Made by a program: the position numbers and the translations under genes | Notes under the pieces: generated by a model | What the model was told of the DNA's origin: nothing | What the model saw: only the letters and a program-made list of their open reading frames with translations | Database searches by the model: none | Virus record (IMG/VR): IMGVR_UViG_3300025120_000169 | Coordinates: 1-39,491 of that record | Direction: 5' to 3' (one strand) | DNA length: 39,491 bases | Origin: a virus | In this document: piece by piece, positions 25,009-31,607 of the stretch | Numbering within the stretch: the stretch's first letter is position 1 | How the letters are laid out: each line of letters starts with the position of its first letter

Positions 25009-25531
25009 CGCAAACTCTCCTTCTATCCAAAACCAGTGTTTGATAAAGATGATCTGAGAAATGATTATAATACCCAACGCCTTCTAACGCCACACTTGCT
25101 TTATTAAGTTCGGAAAGCGATTGAATAAAAACCATCATATAATCATCAAGGGAGGATTCCCATTCATTGTCAGTTAAGAAATCCTCACTATCCTCTGACG
25201 GCGGATAATCAGGATGAAACAACATAAGATTAATGTTTTTCTTTACATGCCTCTTGTTCCACAAGGCAATCCAGCGCTCCCATAAGTCCTGACGCCCTAA
25301 GTTAAAATTAACCCATATCAATATATCCGTAGAGATTGGGTTGTAGAGGTTTATCGCTTTCTTTAAATCTAGAACATCTTCCCCAACCAACACATTAGTA
25401 CGGCCTTCCGACCATGACTTCTTTGCATAAGGACAGGCCGGCAAACCGGACAGATGCGGATTTGGTGTCTCTAAAACAGAGCTAGACCAAGACCGCAACT
25501 CTTCACAAATAACGCCGTTCTCAATATTCAC
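24995..25531 (-). CDS. Hypothetical protein (178 aa) embedded in the basic-protein cassette
   Basis: Not basic, unlike its neighbours. It carries PHLSGLPACPYAKKSW near residue 24, a CPYA-type motif followed by an alpha/beta pattern (DILIWVNFNLG, NINLMLFHPDYPP) and a helical C-terminus. CPFA-like motifs occur in DUF1415 proteins, but I do not claim membership. The start is GTG 25531 in a GTGA overlap with the previous stop. The function is unknown. It interrupts a run of five small basic genes. Confidence 0.6.
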   Translation of the reverse strand: MNIENGVICEELRSWSSSVLETPNPHLSGLPACPYAKKSWSEGRTNVLVGEDVLDLKKAINLYNPISTDILIWVNFNLGRQDLWERWIALWNKRHVKKNINLMLFHPDYPPSEDSEDFLTDNEWESSLDDYMMVFIQSLSELNKASVALEGVGYYNHFSDHLYQTLVLDRRRVCDGDG

Positions 25532-25710
25532 TTTTTCTTACGCCCCTTGGAAGGTTTCTTTTTTTTCATTTTTTTTAAATCAGCGCCTGTAATTTTATTG
25601 CGCGGAGGAGCCACTTTAGCTAATTTTTTTTGCTTAGGACTATATTTAGAAAAAGGCATTTTCTTACCCCCCTTCAATTGACTACCCATTTGAGAACGCG
25701 ATATGCTCAT
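25528..25710 (-). CDS. Small basic protein (60 aa), MSISRSQMG type
   Basis: MSISRSQMGSQLKGGKK is followed by a KYSPKQKKLAKVAPPRNKI block and a Lys-rich tail (MKKKKPSKGRKKK). It is highly positively charged and probably nucleic-acid-binding. ATG 25710 overlaps the preceding TGA (ATGA). A second possible start at MPFSKYS (residue 18) has a strong GGGGGG upstream, so a shorter product may also be made. No enzyme function is apparent. Confidence 0.6.
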   Translation of the reverse strand: MSISRSQMGSQLKGGKKMPFSKYSPKQKKLAKVAPPRNKITGADLKKMKKKKPSKGRKKK

Positions 25711-25952
25711 TTCTTGCGGTGCCTAGCTGTCTTTTTGGCTATTTTTCTTGGTTGTTTTACGAACTGTTTTCCGGCAGCAGTCCCCCGGCGCTTTGCTCGC
25801 GTGGTCGCCGCATACTCCTGAGGGGACAACGACTTTATAGCGCTCGCTGGTAAGTATCTTTCCCCAGTCTTCCCCGAAGGTTTTCCCGACTTGGTTTTCC
25901 ATTTTTGCTTTGTCCATCTATCTAAACTCTTTTGAGATTTACGTTTTGGCAT
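25707..25952 (-). CDS. Small basic DUF5872-like protein (81 aa)
   Basis: Begins MPKRKSQKSLDRWTKQKW, then TKSGKPSGKTGERYLP and LSPQEYAATTRAKRRGTAAG, ending RKIAKKTARHRKK. From memory this combination (KSL-x-WTKQ-W, ERYLP, LS-x-EYA-x-TRAKR) corresponds to the DUF5872 family of phage basic proteins. That assignment is not verified. It lies in the coupled cassette, with TGATG overlap upstream and ATGA overlap downstream. A second frame in this interval is a shadow. Confidence 0.65.
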   Translation of the reverse strand: MPKRKSQKSLDRWTKQKWKTKSGKPSGKTGERYLPASAIKSLSPQEYAATTRAKRRGTAAGKQFVKQPRKIAKKTARHRKK

Positions 25953-26185
25953 CAGTCTCTATACCCGCCACCAGCTTTTTTGTAAGCACCTGCCAGCATC
26001 TGAGCCTTCCTTGCGCTCCATTGACCCGGCTTACCGCCCTTGCCGCCAGACTTTATTCGGCTAAACAAGCGCTTCCGCATAGCAGGCTTCGTATAGTTAC
26101 CAGCCTCGTTCACCCGACTTTTTTTAGCCGCAGGCTTACGAGCAGGTGATTTCTTTTTTGCGGGGGATTTTTTCTTTGCAACCAT
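25952..26185 (-). CDS. Small basic protein (77 aa) with AKKSP repeats
   Basis: The N-terminus MVAKKKSPAKKKSPARKPAA resembles histone H1-type Lys/Ala/Pro tails. A conserved core follows: NYTKPAMRKRLFSRIK, then GKPGQWSARKAQMLAGAYK. The start is ATG 26185, overlapping the upstream TGA (TGATG) with GGTGGAG upstream; a GTG four codons earlier lies inside the preceding gene and is not preferred. A DNA-condensing or DNA-binding role is likely on charge alone. Confidence 0.65.
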   Translation of the reverse strand: MVAKKKSPAKKKSPARKPAAKKSRVNEAGNYTKPAMRKRLFSRIKSGGKGGKPGQWSARKAQMLAGAYKKAGGGYRD

Positions 26186-26484
26186 CAACATCTCCACCTG
26201 CGCCTAGCTTGACGCAATCTACTATTCTTGTTCTTGGCAGCTTTAGGGAATTTTTTCATCTGACCAGCGCTACGAGCGCAGAAAGACTTACGGCGACTTG
26301 CTCTGGCTTTTGATTTAGGTTTTTTCTCAGTGACAGCCGTTTTCAGCTTACTTCCGGGGTTTTGACGCCTGTATTTAGCAACCCCCTTGGCGGTCATGCC
26401 TGCGCCTGATTTAGTAGAGCGCTTATGACCACCTTTTATGGTCATGCCCTTCATACCAGTTCCGCGCTTTCTTCGTGCCGCCAT
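26185..26484 (-). CDS. Small basic DUF6321-like protein (99 aa)
   Basis: Contains GMKGMTIKGGHKRSTKSGAG near the N-terminus, GVAKYRRQNPGSKLKTAV in the middle and KSFCARSAGQMKKFPKAAK at the C-terminal side, ending RLRQARRRWRC. I recall this RRKSFCxR/MKKFPKAA arrangement from DUF6321 phage proteins; the family name is unverified. It is strongly basic with two Cys residues. It is the first of the run of basic genes, seven bases after the 91-aa gene. Confidence 0.65.
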   Translation of the reverse strand: MAARRKRGTGMKGMTIKGGHKRSTKSGAGMTAKGVAKYRRQNPGSKLKTAVTEKKPKSKARASRRKSFCARSAGQMKKFPKAAKNKNSRLRQARRRWRC

Positions 26485-26491
26485 ATCGGAC

Positions 26492-26767
26492 CTACATCCT
26501 TGACAATCTCTCAGTCAAAATCTTGTCAAACTTCTCTTCAAGCCTATCAAACCTAAGCATAATCGACTTTATATCGTCTTGCAGATCAGTCTTGGTCACA
26601 TAGTTATGCGCCATTTTTTCTCTAGTTTCAGAAAGACCTACCCTAAAGCTGTGTATATCGGCATCCATCCTATCAAACCTTTGACCTAAGGATCGAAGCC
26701 AGAACACGAAGATAGGAACGCACACGCTTAATGTGACGTTCCATATCATACTTGCCCCGATATCCAT
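26492..26767 (-). CDS. Membrane-anchored coiled-coil protein (91 aa), possible holin or spanin-like
   Basis: One N-terminal membrane segment (about 8-26, MIWNVTLSVCVPIFVFWLR) is followed by a charged helix likely to form coiled coil (FDRLEEKFDKILTERL). A single-TM plus coiled-coil layout occurs in pinholins, in i-spanins and in unrelated phage membrane proteins. No partner spanin or lysis cassette sits beside it, since the endolysin is 26 kb away, so a lysis role is only one possibility. The start is ATG 26767, overlapping the upstream TAA (TAATG). Confidence 0.6.
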   Translation of the reverse strand: MDIGASMIWNVTLSVCVPIFVFWLRSLGQRFDRMDADIHSFRVGLSETREKMAHNYVTKTDLQDDIKSIMLRFDRLEEKFDKILTERLSRM

Positions 26768-27171
26768 TAGGCGTAGTACTTGACTGCCCTAATAACGATC
26801 TCGTAAGAATCGCCAGACGCTTCTGTGCCTAATGTGGTAAGAAGAATGTCGCCAATAGCGTTGGTTCCATACATCTTCAATCCACCGACACTAGAGAAGT
26901 CCTGATAATTCCAACCAACGCCAGCGTCAAACGCTACCACATTGGTATCAGCATCATAAAGAAGTCGAACTCCATCAAATCCATGAACTTGCGCCCATAT
27001 CTCTTGGATGCGAACTTCATTACACGCTTTGCCTGTAGCGCTAGAAGCAAGCGCCGAAGCATCGATCTTGGTTACGTCACTCTCACCTGTACCATCGGAG
27101 AGGTTTGTCAACTGAACAACAAGTTGCCGCTCCCCATCCTCAATAGTGGTGATGTTTACAGCATCCGCCAT
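26767..27171 (-). CDS. Hypothetical virion protein (134 aa), beta-rich
   Basis: Begins MADAVNITTIEDGERQLVVQ and is almost entirely beta-pattern (EVRIQEIWAQVHGFDGVRLL, GDILLTTLGTEASGDSYEIV). It is common beside capsid genes in marine phages and may be a head decoration or capsid-associated protein. The start has AGGAGG five to eight bases upstream. A GUAA-capped hairpin (27191-27210) precedes it. No enzymatic motif is present. Confidence 0.6.
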   Translation of the reverse strand: MADAVNITTIEDGERQLVVQLTNLSDGTGESDVTKIDASALASSATGKACNEVRIQEIWAQVHGFDGVRLLYDADTNVVAFDAGVGWNYQDFSSVGGLKMYGTNAIGDILLTTLGTEASGDSYEIVIRAVKYYA

Positions 27172-27190
27172 ATAAACCTCCTGAAAGGTA

Positions 27191-27210
27191 GGGAGGGGTT
27201 ACCCCCTCCC
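27191..27210 (-). terminator. GNRA-capped G/C hairpin between two virion genes
   Basis: An 8-bp stem (GGGAGGGG / CCCCTCCC) with the loop GUAA on the minus strand, which is a GNRA tetraloop. The sequence after it (TACCTTTCAGG) lacks a good U-tract, so it may be an RNA-stability or processing hairpin rather than a strong terminator. It lies ahead of the AGGAGG of the 134-aa gene. Confidence 0.45.
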
Positions 27211-27219
27211 GAACCTAAA

Positions 27220-27918
27220 TTACCGCTCGACTGCACAAATAATGTAATCGATAGTCATGGTTTTTGCTGCTGCCTCTCCGTTTTGGATGCCAAAAGCAAT
27301 CGTCAGTTCCTCATCGTCAGGAACATTTGTGAGAGTGGTTTGCTCACCAACCTTAGCATCGTCCATGAATATAGAGAAAGAGCTTGTATTGGGATCATAC
27401 GCAAATGCTACAGTAATGAACGTATCATCAGCAAGGGTGCCAATAGCCGTATTGGATGTGGCGCTATTATTCTTCTCGATGTTGAAGTCGATATTAGTAT
27501 CGCCATCATCTTTCTGGAAGAAAATACCGTCAGTCGTATCAAGCGGAGTTGTGTCTGTGATCGTAAGACCCATAACAACATCAGATTGAGTAGCGTCACT
27601 AACCTTGAACTTAGCTTTGAAGAACATACGCTTCGTAGAAACATACTTAAAAGACTCACCCTTCAGATTGAAGAAGTCGAGATCGTTGTCTCCCGCAGCG
27701 TTTGTGACAAGAAGAGCCCCGCCAGCTTGAGACGTTAACGCTTCAGTGGCACTGCCTGTTCCAGCCTCTGTCGTTGTGATCGTCCACTCATCAGAATGAT
27801 AAGTGAAGAAATCATTAGAGTAGCTGTAGAACTTAAACGGGTCTAGATATGGATAATCGTATAAAGGGTCACCAACCGTTTGGTTAGAAACGCCATTCGT
27901 AAAATGAGTGGTTGTCAT
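27220..27918 (-). CDS. Jelly-roll / concanavalin-like virion protein (232 aa)
   Basis: Starts MTTTHFTNGVSNQTVGDPL at ATG 27918, with AGGAGGA upstream; the longer frame adds only seven residues. The body is a beta-sandwich pattern: FFTYHSDEWTITTTE, KRMFFKAKFKVSDATQSDVV, FFQKDDGDTNIDFNIEKNN, and FAYDPNTSSFSIFMDD, with a C-terminal GIQNGEAAAKTMTIDYI. I know this family as one commonly encoded directly after the major capsid gene in marine phages. A head-decoration or surface lectin-like role is likely. It is separated from the capsid gene by a strong terminator. Confidence 0.65.
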   Translation of the reverse strand: MTTTHFTNGVSNQTVGDPLYDYPYLDPFKFYSYSNDFFTYHSDEWTITTTEAGTGSATEALTSQAGGALLVTNAAGDNDLDFFNLKGESFKYVSTKRMFFKAKFKVSDATQSDVVMGLTITDTTPLDTTDGIFFQKDDGDTNIDFNIEKNNSATSNTAIGTLADDTFITVAFAYDPNTSSFSIFMDDAKVGEQTTLTNVPDDEELTIAFGIQNGEAAAKTMTIDYIICAVER

Positions 27919-27963
27919 AACAGTCCTCCTCAGAACCAACGCACAAGCGCCATCACGACAATT

Positions 27964-27994
27964 AAAAAAAAGAAGGGGAGGGCGAACCCTCCCC
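27964..27994 (-). terminator. Rho-independent terminator after the major capsid gene
   Basis: On the minus strand an 8-bp G/C stem (GGGGAGGG / CCCTCCCC) closes a UUCG tetraloop and is followed by TTCTTTTTTTT. It starts ten bases after the capsid stop. This is a textbook intrinsic terminator and would uncouple capsid-level transcription from the tail genes. Confidence 0.85.
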
Positions 27995-28004
27995 CTCCAC
28001 TAAC

Positions 28005-28913
28005 TTAGGAAGCTCCGGGTGAACCGAAAATTCCGAGAGGATCAGAAACACCAAACGAATAACGCTCACGCGACTTATATCGCACGTTACCAGTTTGGAA
28101 ATCACCGTCCATAGCAGTCGTCATTGGAGCACGTTCAAAATGCTTCATGCCATTCGGCACATCAGTGCGAATGAAGAAAGCGTTTGTGTCCGTGAGGTAA
28201 TGATTGACCGCATAACCTTCAGGTATTGTACCATTGGTCATGATGGCGTTGACATCGTTGTCAGCGGTTCCAACACGAAGCTCGGATTCGAGAATACGAG
28301 TTGCAACAAACATCAAGTCCGGTGGGACAATCAGCTTGCGGGGGCGAGCCGCAATCAAAAGGCCACGTTGATCCGTCCATTTTGAGATTTGAATGACAGC
28401 AGCCTCAAGAGAGGTTTCATTCAAGTCCGTTGCCGTAGCAGGACGATTAGAGTTAGTGCCACCACTCACCAACGGGTGAGCAGTACTAAACAGGGTTACA
28501 CCGTCACCAGACTGAAAGGTGTTGAAACCATTATTCAGTGGTGTGGCAGCTTTTACCTGCTTCGTATAAGCCATTGCACGGGCAAGGGCTTTGGTATAGC
28601 GAGCACTGAGAGAGTCATAGAGGTTATCCTCCATAGCTTCCTCAGTAATTGCAAAACCCATTGCAACCGTTTCGTGGTTATAGCGAGCAGTAAAAGATTC
28701 CTGCGCGACATCATACGAAATCGATGAGCCTTCATTCTTGACAGGCGCAGCGTCGAACCCTGATAGAGCCACTTCCTCTTCAAAGCTACGCTCAGAAGAT
28801 TCGGACTCATAAACCTCAGTATGTTCGTCTTCGTACTTTTCGTACTCCAGACCGAAGAGAGCATTCAACCCCGGCAGGAGTTCTTTAAGCATCTGTGCTC
28901 TTGAAATAGCCAT
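28005..28913 (-). CDS. Major capsid protein (Mu gpT-like / HK97-like fold)
   Basis: 302 aa starting MAISRAQMLKELLPGLNALF. ATG 28913 has AGGAGG seven bases upstream and lies eleven bases after the previous stop; a longer frame from 28964 would overlap the neighbour and was rejected. An acidic N-arm-like segment (about 24-45) is followed by VAQESFTARYNHETVAMGFA and DNLYDSLSARYTKALARAMA, then STAHPL near 145. These are features of the Mu-type major head subunit, with A-domain-like beta structure toward the C-terminus. A terminator directly follows. Its place after scaffold and head genes supports the call. Confidence 0.8.
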   Translation of the reverse strand: MAISRAQMLKELLPGLNALFGLEYEKYEDEHTEVYESESSERSFEEEVALSGFDAAPVKNEGSSISYDVAQESFTARYNHETVAMGFAITEEAMEDNLYDSLSARYTKALARAMAYTKQVKAATPLNNGFNTFQSGDGVTLFSTAHPLVSGGTNSNRPATATDLNETSLEAAVIQISKWTDQRGLLIAARPRKLIVPPDLMFVATRILESELRVGTADNDVNAIMTNGTIPEGYAVNHYLTDTNAFFIRTDVPNGMKHFERAPMTTAMDGDFQTGNVRYKSRERYSFGVSDPLGIFGSPGAS

Positions 28914-28924
28914 TGCTAGACCTC

Positions 28925-29530
28925 CTAGATACCAGTGGTATCTTGATATTGATGGGAAGCACAACTGTCGCCAGTCGCGTCACCACCAGAGTTGAACTTA
29001 CAGATGACATCCGTAAAGGCGTCACCAACCTCAGAGTTCGGACCATCAACGAAATCAATGATGCGAATTGGGAGAGTTTTTGTGACCGCTATTGTACTAG
29101 AATCAACAGCGTTCTTACTCGTTCCAATTGACGTAGAGCCAGCCGTTTGAACGGCAGCTACATTGTTGCCAAGGGCGGTTTGAGCCAAAGAGGCATCGCC
29201 CTGTGCTTGAAAGACCACATTCGGATCATCCACAACATAAGCCATAATATCATCTGCTGCCGTAGAAGCAGGATACGTTTGACTAAAGGTCAATTGACTT
29301 GTGTTAGGATCAGTATATCGAACCCCAACAAAGATTCCACAGGGTGTCATCGCCGTGGTCCCGGTGTCTTTTTCCACCGTACCAGTATTGACGAGTTTTA
29401 CGACATCTCCATAGAAAATCGCAGTTCCGTAATTGTTAGCAATCTTAATGTGGCGAATTGAATCGGACCAAGTGCCACCGCCAAGAAGACCAACAGGACG
29501 GAATCCATAAGGCGTAGCAGTTGTTGCCAT
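28925..29530 (-). CDS. Capsid-associated / head decoration protein (201 aa)
   Basis: Starts MATTATPYGFRPVGLLGG, with AAGGAG about ten bases upstream. It then shows YGTAIFYGDVVKLVNTGTVE, CGIFVGVRYTDPNTSQL and AYVVDDPNVVFQAQGDASL. This family is widespread next to the major capsid gene in marine phages and is often annotated as a structural protein. It is mostly beta pattern, consistent with a decoration or cement protein. Two capsid-type genes in a row could mean a major shell protein plus a decoration protein; which is more abundant cannot be told from sequence. Confidence 0.6.
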   Translation of the reverse strand: MATTATPYGFRPVGLLGGGTWSDSIRHIKIANNYGTAIFYGDVVKLVNTGTVEKDTGTTAMTPCGIFVGVRYTDPNTSQLTFSQTYPASTAADDIMAYVVDDPNVVFQAQGDASLAQTALGNNVAAVQTAGSTSIGTSKNAVDSSTIAVTKTLPIRIIDFVDGPNSEVGDAFTDVICKFNSGGDATGDSCASHQYQDTTGI

Positions 29531-29572
29531 TGCCTAATCTCCTTCCAAAGGACAAAGTTTAAACCAAAGAGA

Positions 29573-30043
29573 CTAACCCGGCTTCGAACCTCGGCCAAAC
29601 TGAACCCTAGTAGAAGATTCATTTAGCTTAGGCATTCGCGGATCATTCTCCCGCATGAAGTTGTTATCAACAGACTCAACCTGCCTAGCCGCTGCATTCG
29701 CATAATACTCATTACGCGCTTCTACATTTTCGACGGTAGTCTTACAAAGTAGAAGACCTCCAACTTCGATGTTCCCTTCCCACTTTGTACCGTGGTCAGA
29801 TTGAAGCATCAACTCTGGATGATCCTCAGCCTTTACAGGCTCCCATCCTTCCCGGAAACGCTTAGATGCATTCACATTGTCTGCGTTGCCAAGAGTAGAA
29901 GTCCTAATCCACCGAAAAACATAACCGTCTTGCGGGGTTGGATCAGGAAGTACTTGCGGCGGTTCCCATGGTTTATTACGCACCTGTTCTTCACGGGTAT
30001 CCGTCTGTCTCGGTTTGCGCTCTGATCCTCTTACGTCAGCCAT
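29573..30043 (-). CDS. Conserved head-region protein (156 aa)
   Basis: Recognised by RKPRQTDTREEQVRNKPWEP, QDGYVFRWIRTSTLGNADN and FREGWEPVKAEDHPEL. I associate these motifs with a protein found between scaffold and capsid genes in many marine podovirus contigs. It is charged and has no catalytic motif. The start lies inside the end of the scaffold gene (eight-base overlap), with AAGGAGATGA upstream. It may be a second assembly factor or minor head protein. Confidence 0.6.
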   Translation of the reverse strand: MADVRGSERKPRQTDTREEQVRNKPWEPPQVLPDPTPQDGYVFRWIRTSTLGNADNVNASKRFREGWEPVKAEDHPELMLQSDHGTKWEGNIEVGGLLLCKTTVENVEARNEYYANAAARQVESVDNNFMRENDPRMPKLNESSTRVQFGRGSKPG

Positions 30044-31013
30044 TACTCATCTCCTTCACAAGCTGTGCCGCGTACTGTTGAGGCGATAACCCAAGTTTCT
30101 TGGCGAGAGAAACCTGAGTACTAGTTAACTCCACTTTGCGCGGAGTACCACCAGACCCCCTTTTGGACGGCGATACTACCGGGGTTCTTCGGGAAGTCGG
30201 AGCCTCACTAGCTGGCTTTTTGCCCTTCCCCAAGGTTTTAGAAAACTGCTCTTCAATAGCAGCATCTATATTCTCATAATAGCTTGGATTGTTACGCGGG
30301 TCTACCCCTTGTTTTACAAGTTTTTCATGAAGACCCACAGCAAATCCTGTCAATTCCTCATATCCGGGTTGCTGGAACCAAGAATTACGTTTTAACCAGT
30401 CAACTGCCATTGGATCAGGAGGCGGTATATTAGGTGCCTGCTGTTGAGGTTGAGGCTGCTGTTGAGACGCGGCCTGTTGATCAAACCCGTCGCTCTCAAC
30501 TGCAAATCTAGTTTTTTCAGCATAAAGCCTACTCAAGTCCTCTTGAGCGCTTACAACCGAGTCTGTATCACCACTCTCGTAAGCGTCCTTATATTGACGT
30601 TTAACAGATTCTATTTCTGTGTCTGTTTTTGCAGCCACCTGATCATAGAGGAGACGCCTTAACTCAGAAGACTGATCTCGCAAATTGTCATTCTGACTTT
30701 GTATAGATTGAGCGTAAGTTACTGCTTCTGTATTTTCTCTTTGAAAACGCTCTTTCTCTCGTCTCTCTTCATTGTAATCATAGCGAAGCTTATTAATCCT
30801 TTTTTGGATACGCTTGCTGAACTGCGTTTCATCCACTTCCTCATCATCGTCGCCAACATCAGCGTCTTCAGCATCGTCATCCGCTTGCTTAACTCGACCA
30901 CGATCTTCTTCGGGAGTGTCATCTACGATACTAACTTCAAAGGCGTCAGGGTCGGGAACATCTTCTTCCTCAATGACTTCTTCAGCCTCTTGCAAAGCTC
31001 CTTCTTTAATCAT
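30036..31013 (-). CDS. Scaffolding protein (325 aa)
   Basis: A highly acidic N-terminal third is followed by a charged, Lys/Arg/Glu/Gln-rich region predicted to be coiled coil (RIQKRINKLRYDYNEERREK onward) and a Gln/Pro-rich linker. The C-terminal third is basic (KGKKPASEAPTSRRTPVVSP) and ends in a conserved-looking helical segment (LGLSPQQYAAQLVKEM), as in scaffold proteins that bind the shell with a C-terminal helix. Its position between portal and capsid is the classic scaffold position. The ATG overlaps the GroES-like gene by four bases. Confidence 0.75.
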   Translation of the reverse strand: MIKEGALQEAEEVIEEEDVPDPDAFEVSIVDDTPEEDRGRVKQADDDAEDADVGDDDEEVDETQFSKRIQKRINKLRYDYNEERREKERFQRENTEAVTYAQSIQSQNDNLRDQSSELRRLLYDQVAAKTDTEIESVKRQYKDAYESGDTDSVVSAQEDLSRLYAEKTRFAVESDGFDQQAASQQQPQPQQQAPNIPPPDPMAVDWLKRNSWFQQPGYEELTGFAVGLHEKLVKQGVDPRNNPSYYENIDAAIEEQFSKTLGKGKKPASEAPTSRRTPVVSPSKRGSGGTPRKVELTSTQVSLAKKLGLSPQQYAAQLVKEMSNG

Positions 31014-31384
31014 ACCCGTTTGATCCCCCTTGGGTCTTCTACTATTGCCTCGACAGAATCGTCATTAATAATACGAAACTCCTTGCCATGCACCTCTATC
31101 CTAGTGCCGCTATAAGAGCGCATTACGATCCAATCGCCTTTTTTGCACCAAGGACCGCCGGGAAACCTCTCAATGTCAGAATAAGCGTCAGGACCAACTT
31201 TTAATATCAGGCCCGTAATGCTGGCTTCTTCTTCTCGACGGCGAGCGTCTTCCGGCAACAAGATGCCACCTTCAGTCTTTTCTTCTTTAGTGGGGATTGC
31301 TATGAGCAATTTATAGCCCACAGGATCAGGCAGGGCTTTTGCCTTTCTTACATCGTCCAATGGAACGACATTCTCTTCAGTCAT
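31010..31384 (-). CDS. GroES-like co-chaperonin (124 aa)
   Basis: PVGYKLLIAIPTKEEKTEGG (residues 21-40), continuing ILLPEDARR, matches the Cpn10 core with its mobile loop, which docks on GroEL; bacterial GroES has the same GG-I-hydrophobic-L pattern. ITGLILKVGPDAY and KKGDWIVM match later beta strands, and a short Arg/Lys tail ends the protein. It presumably redirects host GroEL to fold phage proteins, like T4 gp31 acting on the capsid. The start is ATG 31384, with AAAGGAG six bases upstream, overlapping the 68-aa gene by eight bases; the longer open frame is a shadow. Coupling to the scaffold gene by ATGA supports a head-assembly role. Confidence 0.8.
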   Translation of the reverse strand: MTEENVVPLDDVRKAKALPDPVGYKLLIAIPTKEEKTEGGILLPEDARRREEEASITGLILKVGPDAYSDIERFPGGPWCKKGDWIVMRSYSGTRIEVHGKEFRIINDDSVEAIVEDPRGIKRV

Positions 31385-31583
31385 CTTCTTCTCCTTTACG
31401 CAAAGCATCAAAAAGATCAATAAGCTCTCTTTCAGCCAATGCAAGACCTTGGATTACTCCCACTGCCTTGTTGTATTCTTCAAAGCTACTCGCACCACCA
31501 GTAGCTAAAAAGTCTGCCTTCTCATTCATATATTCTCTAATGTTCTTTTGATATAACTCATAGAGATTCTCTATTACAGCCAC
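31377..31583 (-). CDS. Small hypothetical helical protein (68 aa)
   Basis: All-helical, acidic protein (MAVIENLYELYQKNIREYM, AEREL-IDLFDALRKGEEDD) with no family recognised. The start is GTG 31583, with GAGGTGAT six bases upstream, an excellent Shine-Dalgarno. It is placed between portal and GroES-like genes and conserved at that position in related marine phages, as I recall. The role is unknown. Confidence 0.55.
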   Translation of the reverse strand: MAVIENLYELYQKNIREYMNEKADFLATGGASSFEEYNKAVGVIQGLALAERELIDLFDALRKGEEDD

Positions 31584-31595
31584 ACATCACCTCAA

Positions 31596-31607
31596 GTTAA
31601 TTTTAAC
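31596..31607. promoter_or_regulatory. GTTAATTTTAAC palindromic element at the portal gene end
   Basis: A 12-bp inverted repeat (5-bp arms, 2-bp spacer) overlapping the portal stop and lying just before the Shine-Dalgarno of the 68-aa gene. The identical 12-mer sits at 21828-21839, again between a stop and the next start. It may be an operator, promoter part or processing site. Confidence 0.3.

Noticed and set aside
25009-25077. Longer N-terminus for the 71-aa basic protein
   Set aside because: The extra residues form a hydrophobic stretch read from the 178-aa gene in another frame. ATG 25008 has GGAG upstream.
26492-26767. Firm holin or spanin assignment
   Set aside because: A single membrane segment plus coiled coil is not specific, and the endolysin gene is 26 kb away.
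26983-27738. Plus-strand 251-codon open frame opposite virion genes
   Set aside because: It lies antisense to two well-supported minus-strand genes with good Shine-Dalgarno sites. Its composition (many Ile/Arg/Cys) is that of a shadow frame.
28914-28964. Longer capsid start (319 aa)
   Set aside because: It would overlap the preceding gene, has no Shine-Dalgarno and adds a non-conserved peptide. ATG 28913 has a perfect AGGAGG.
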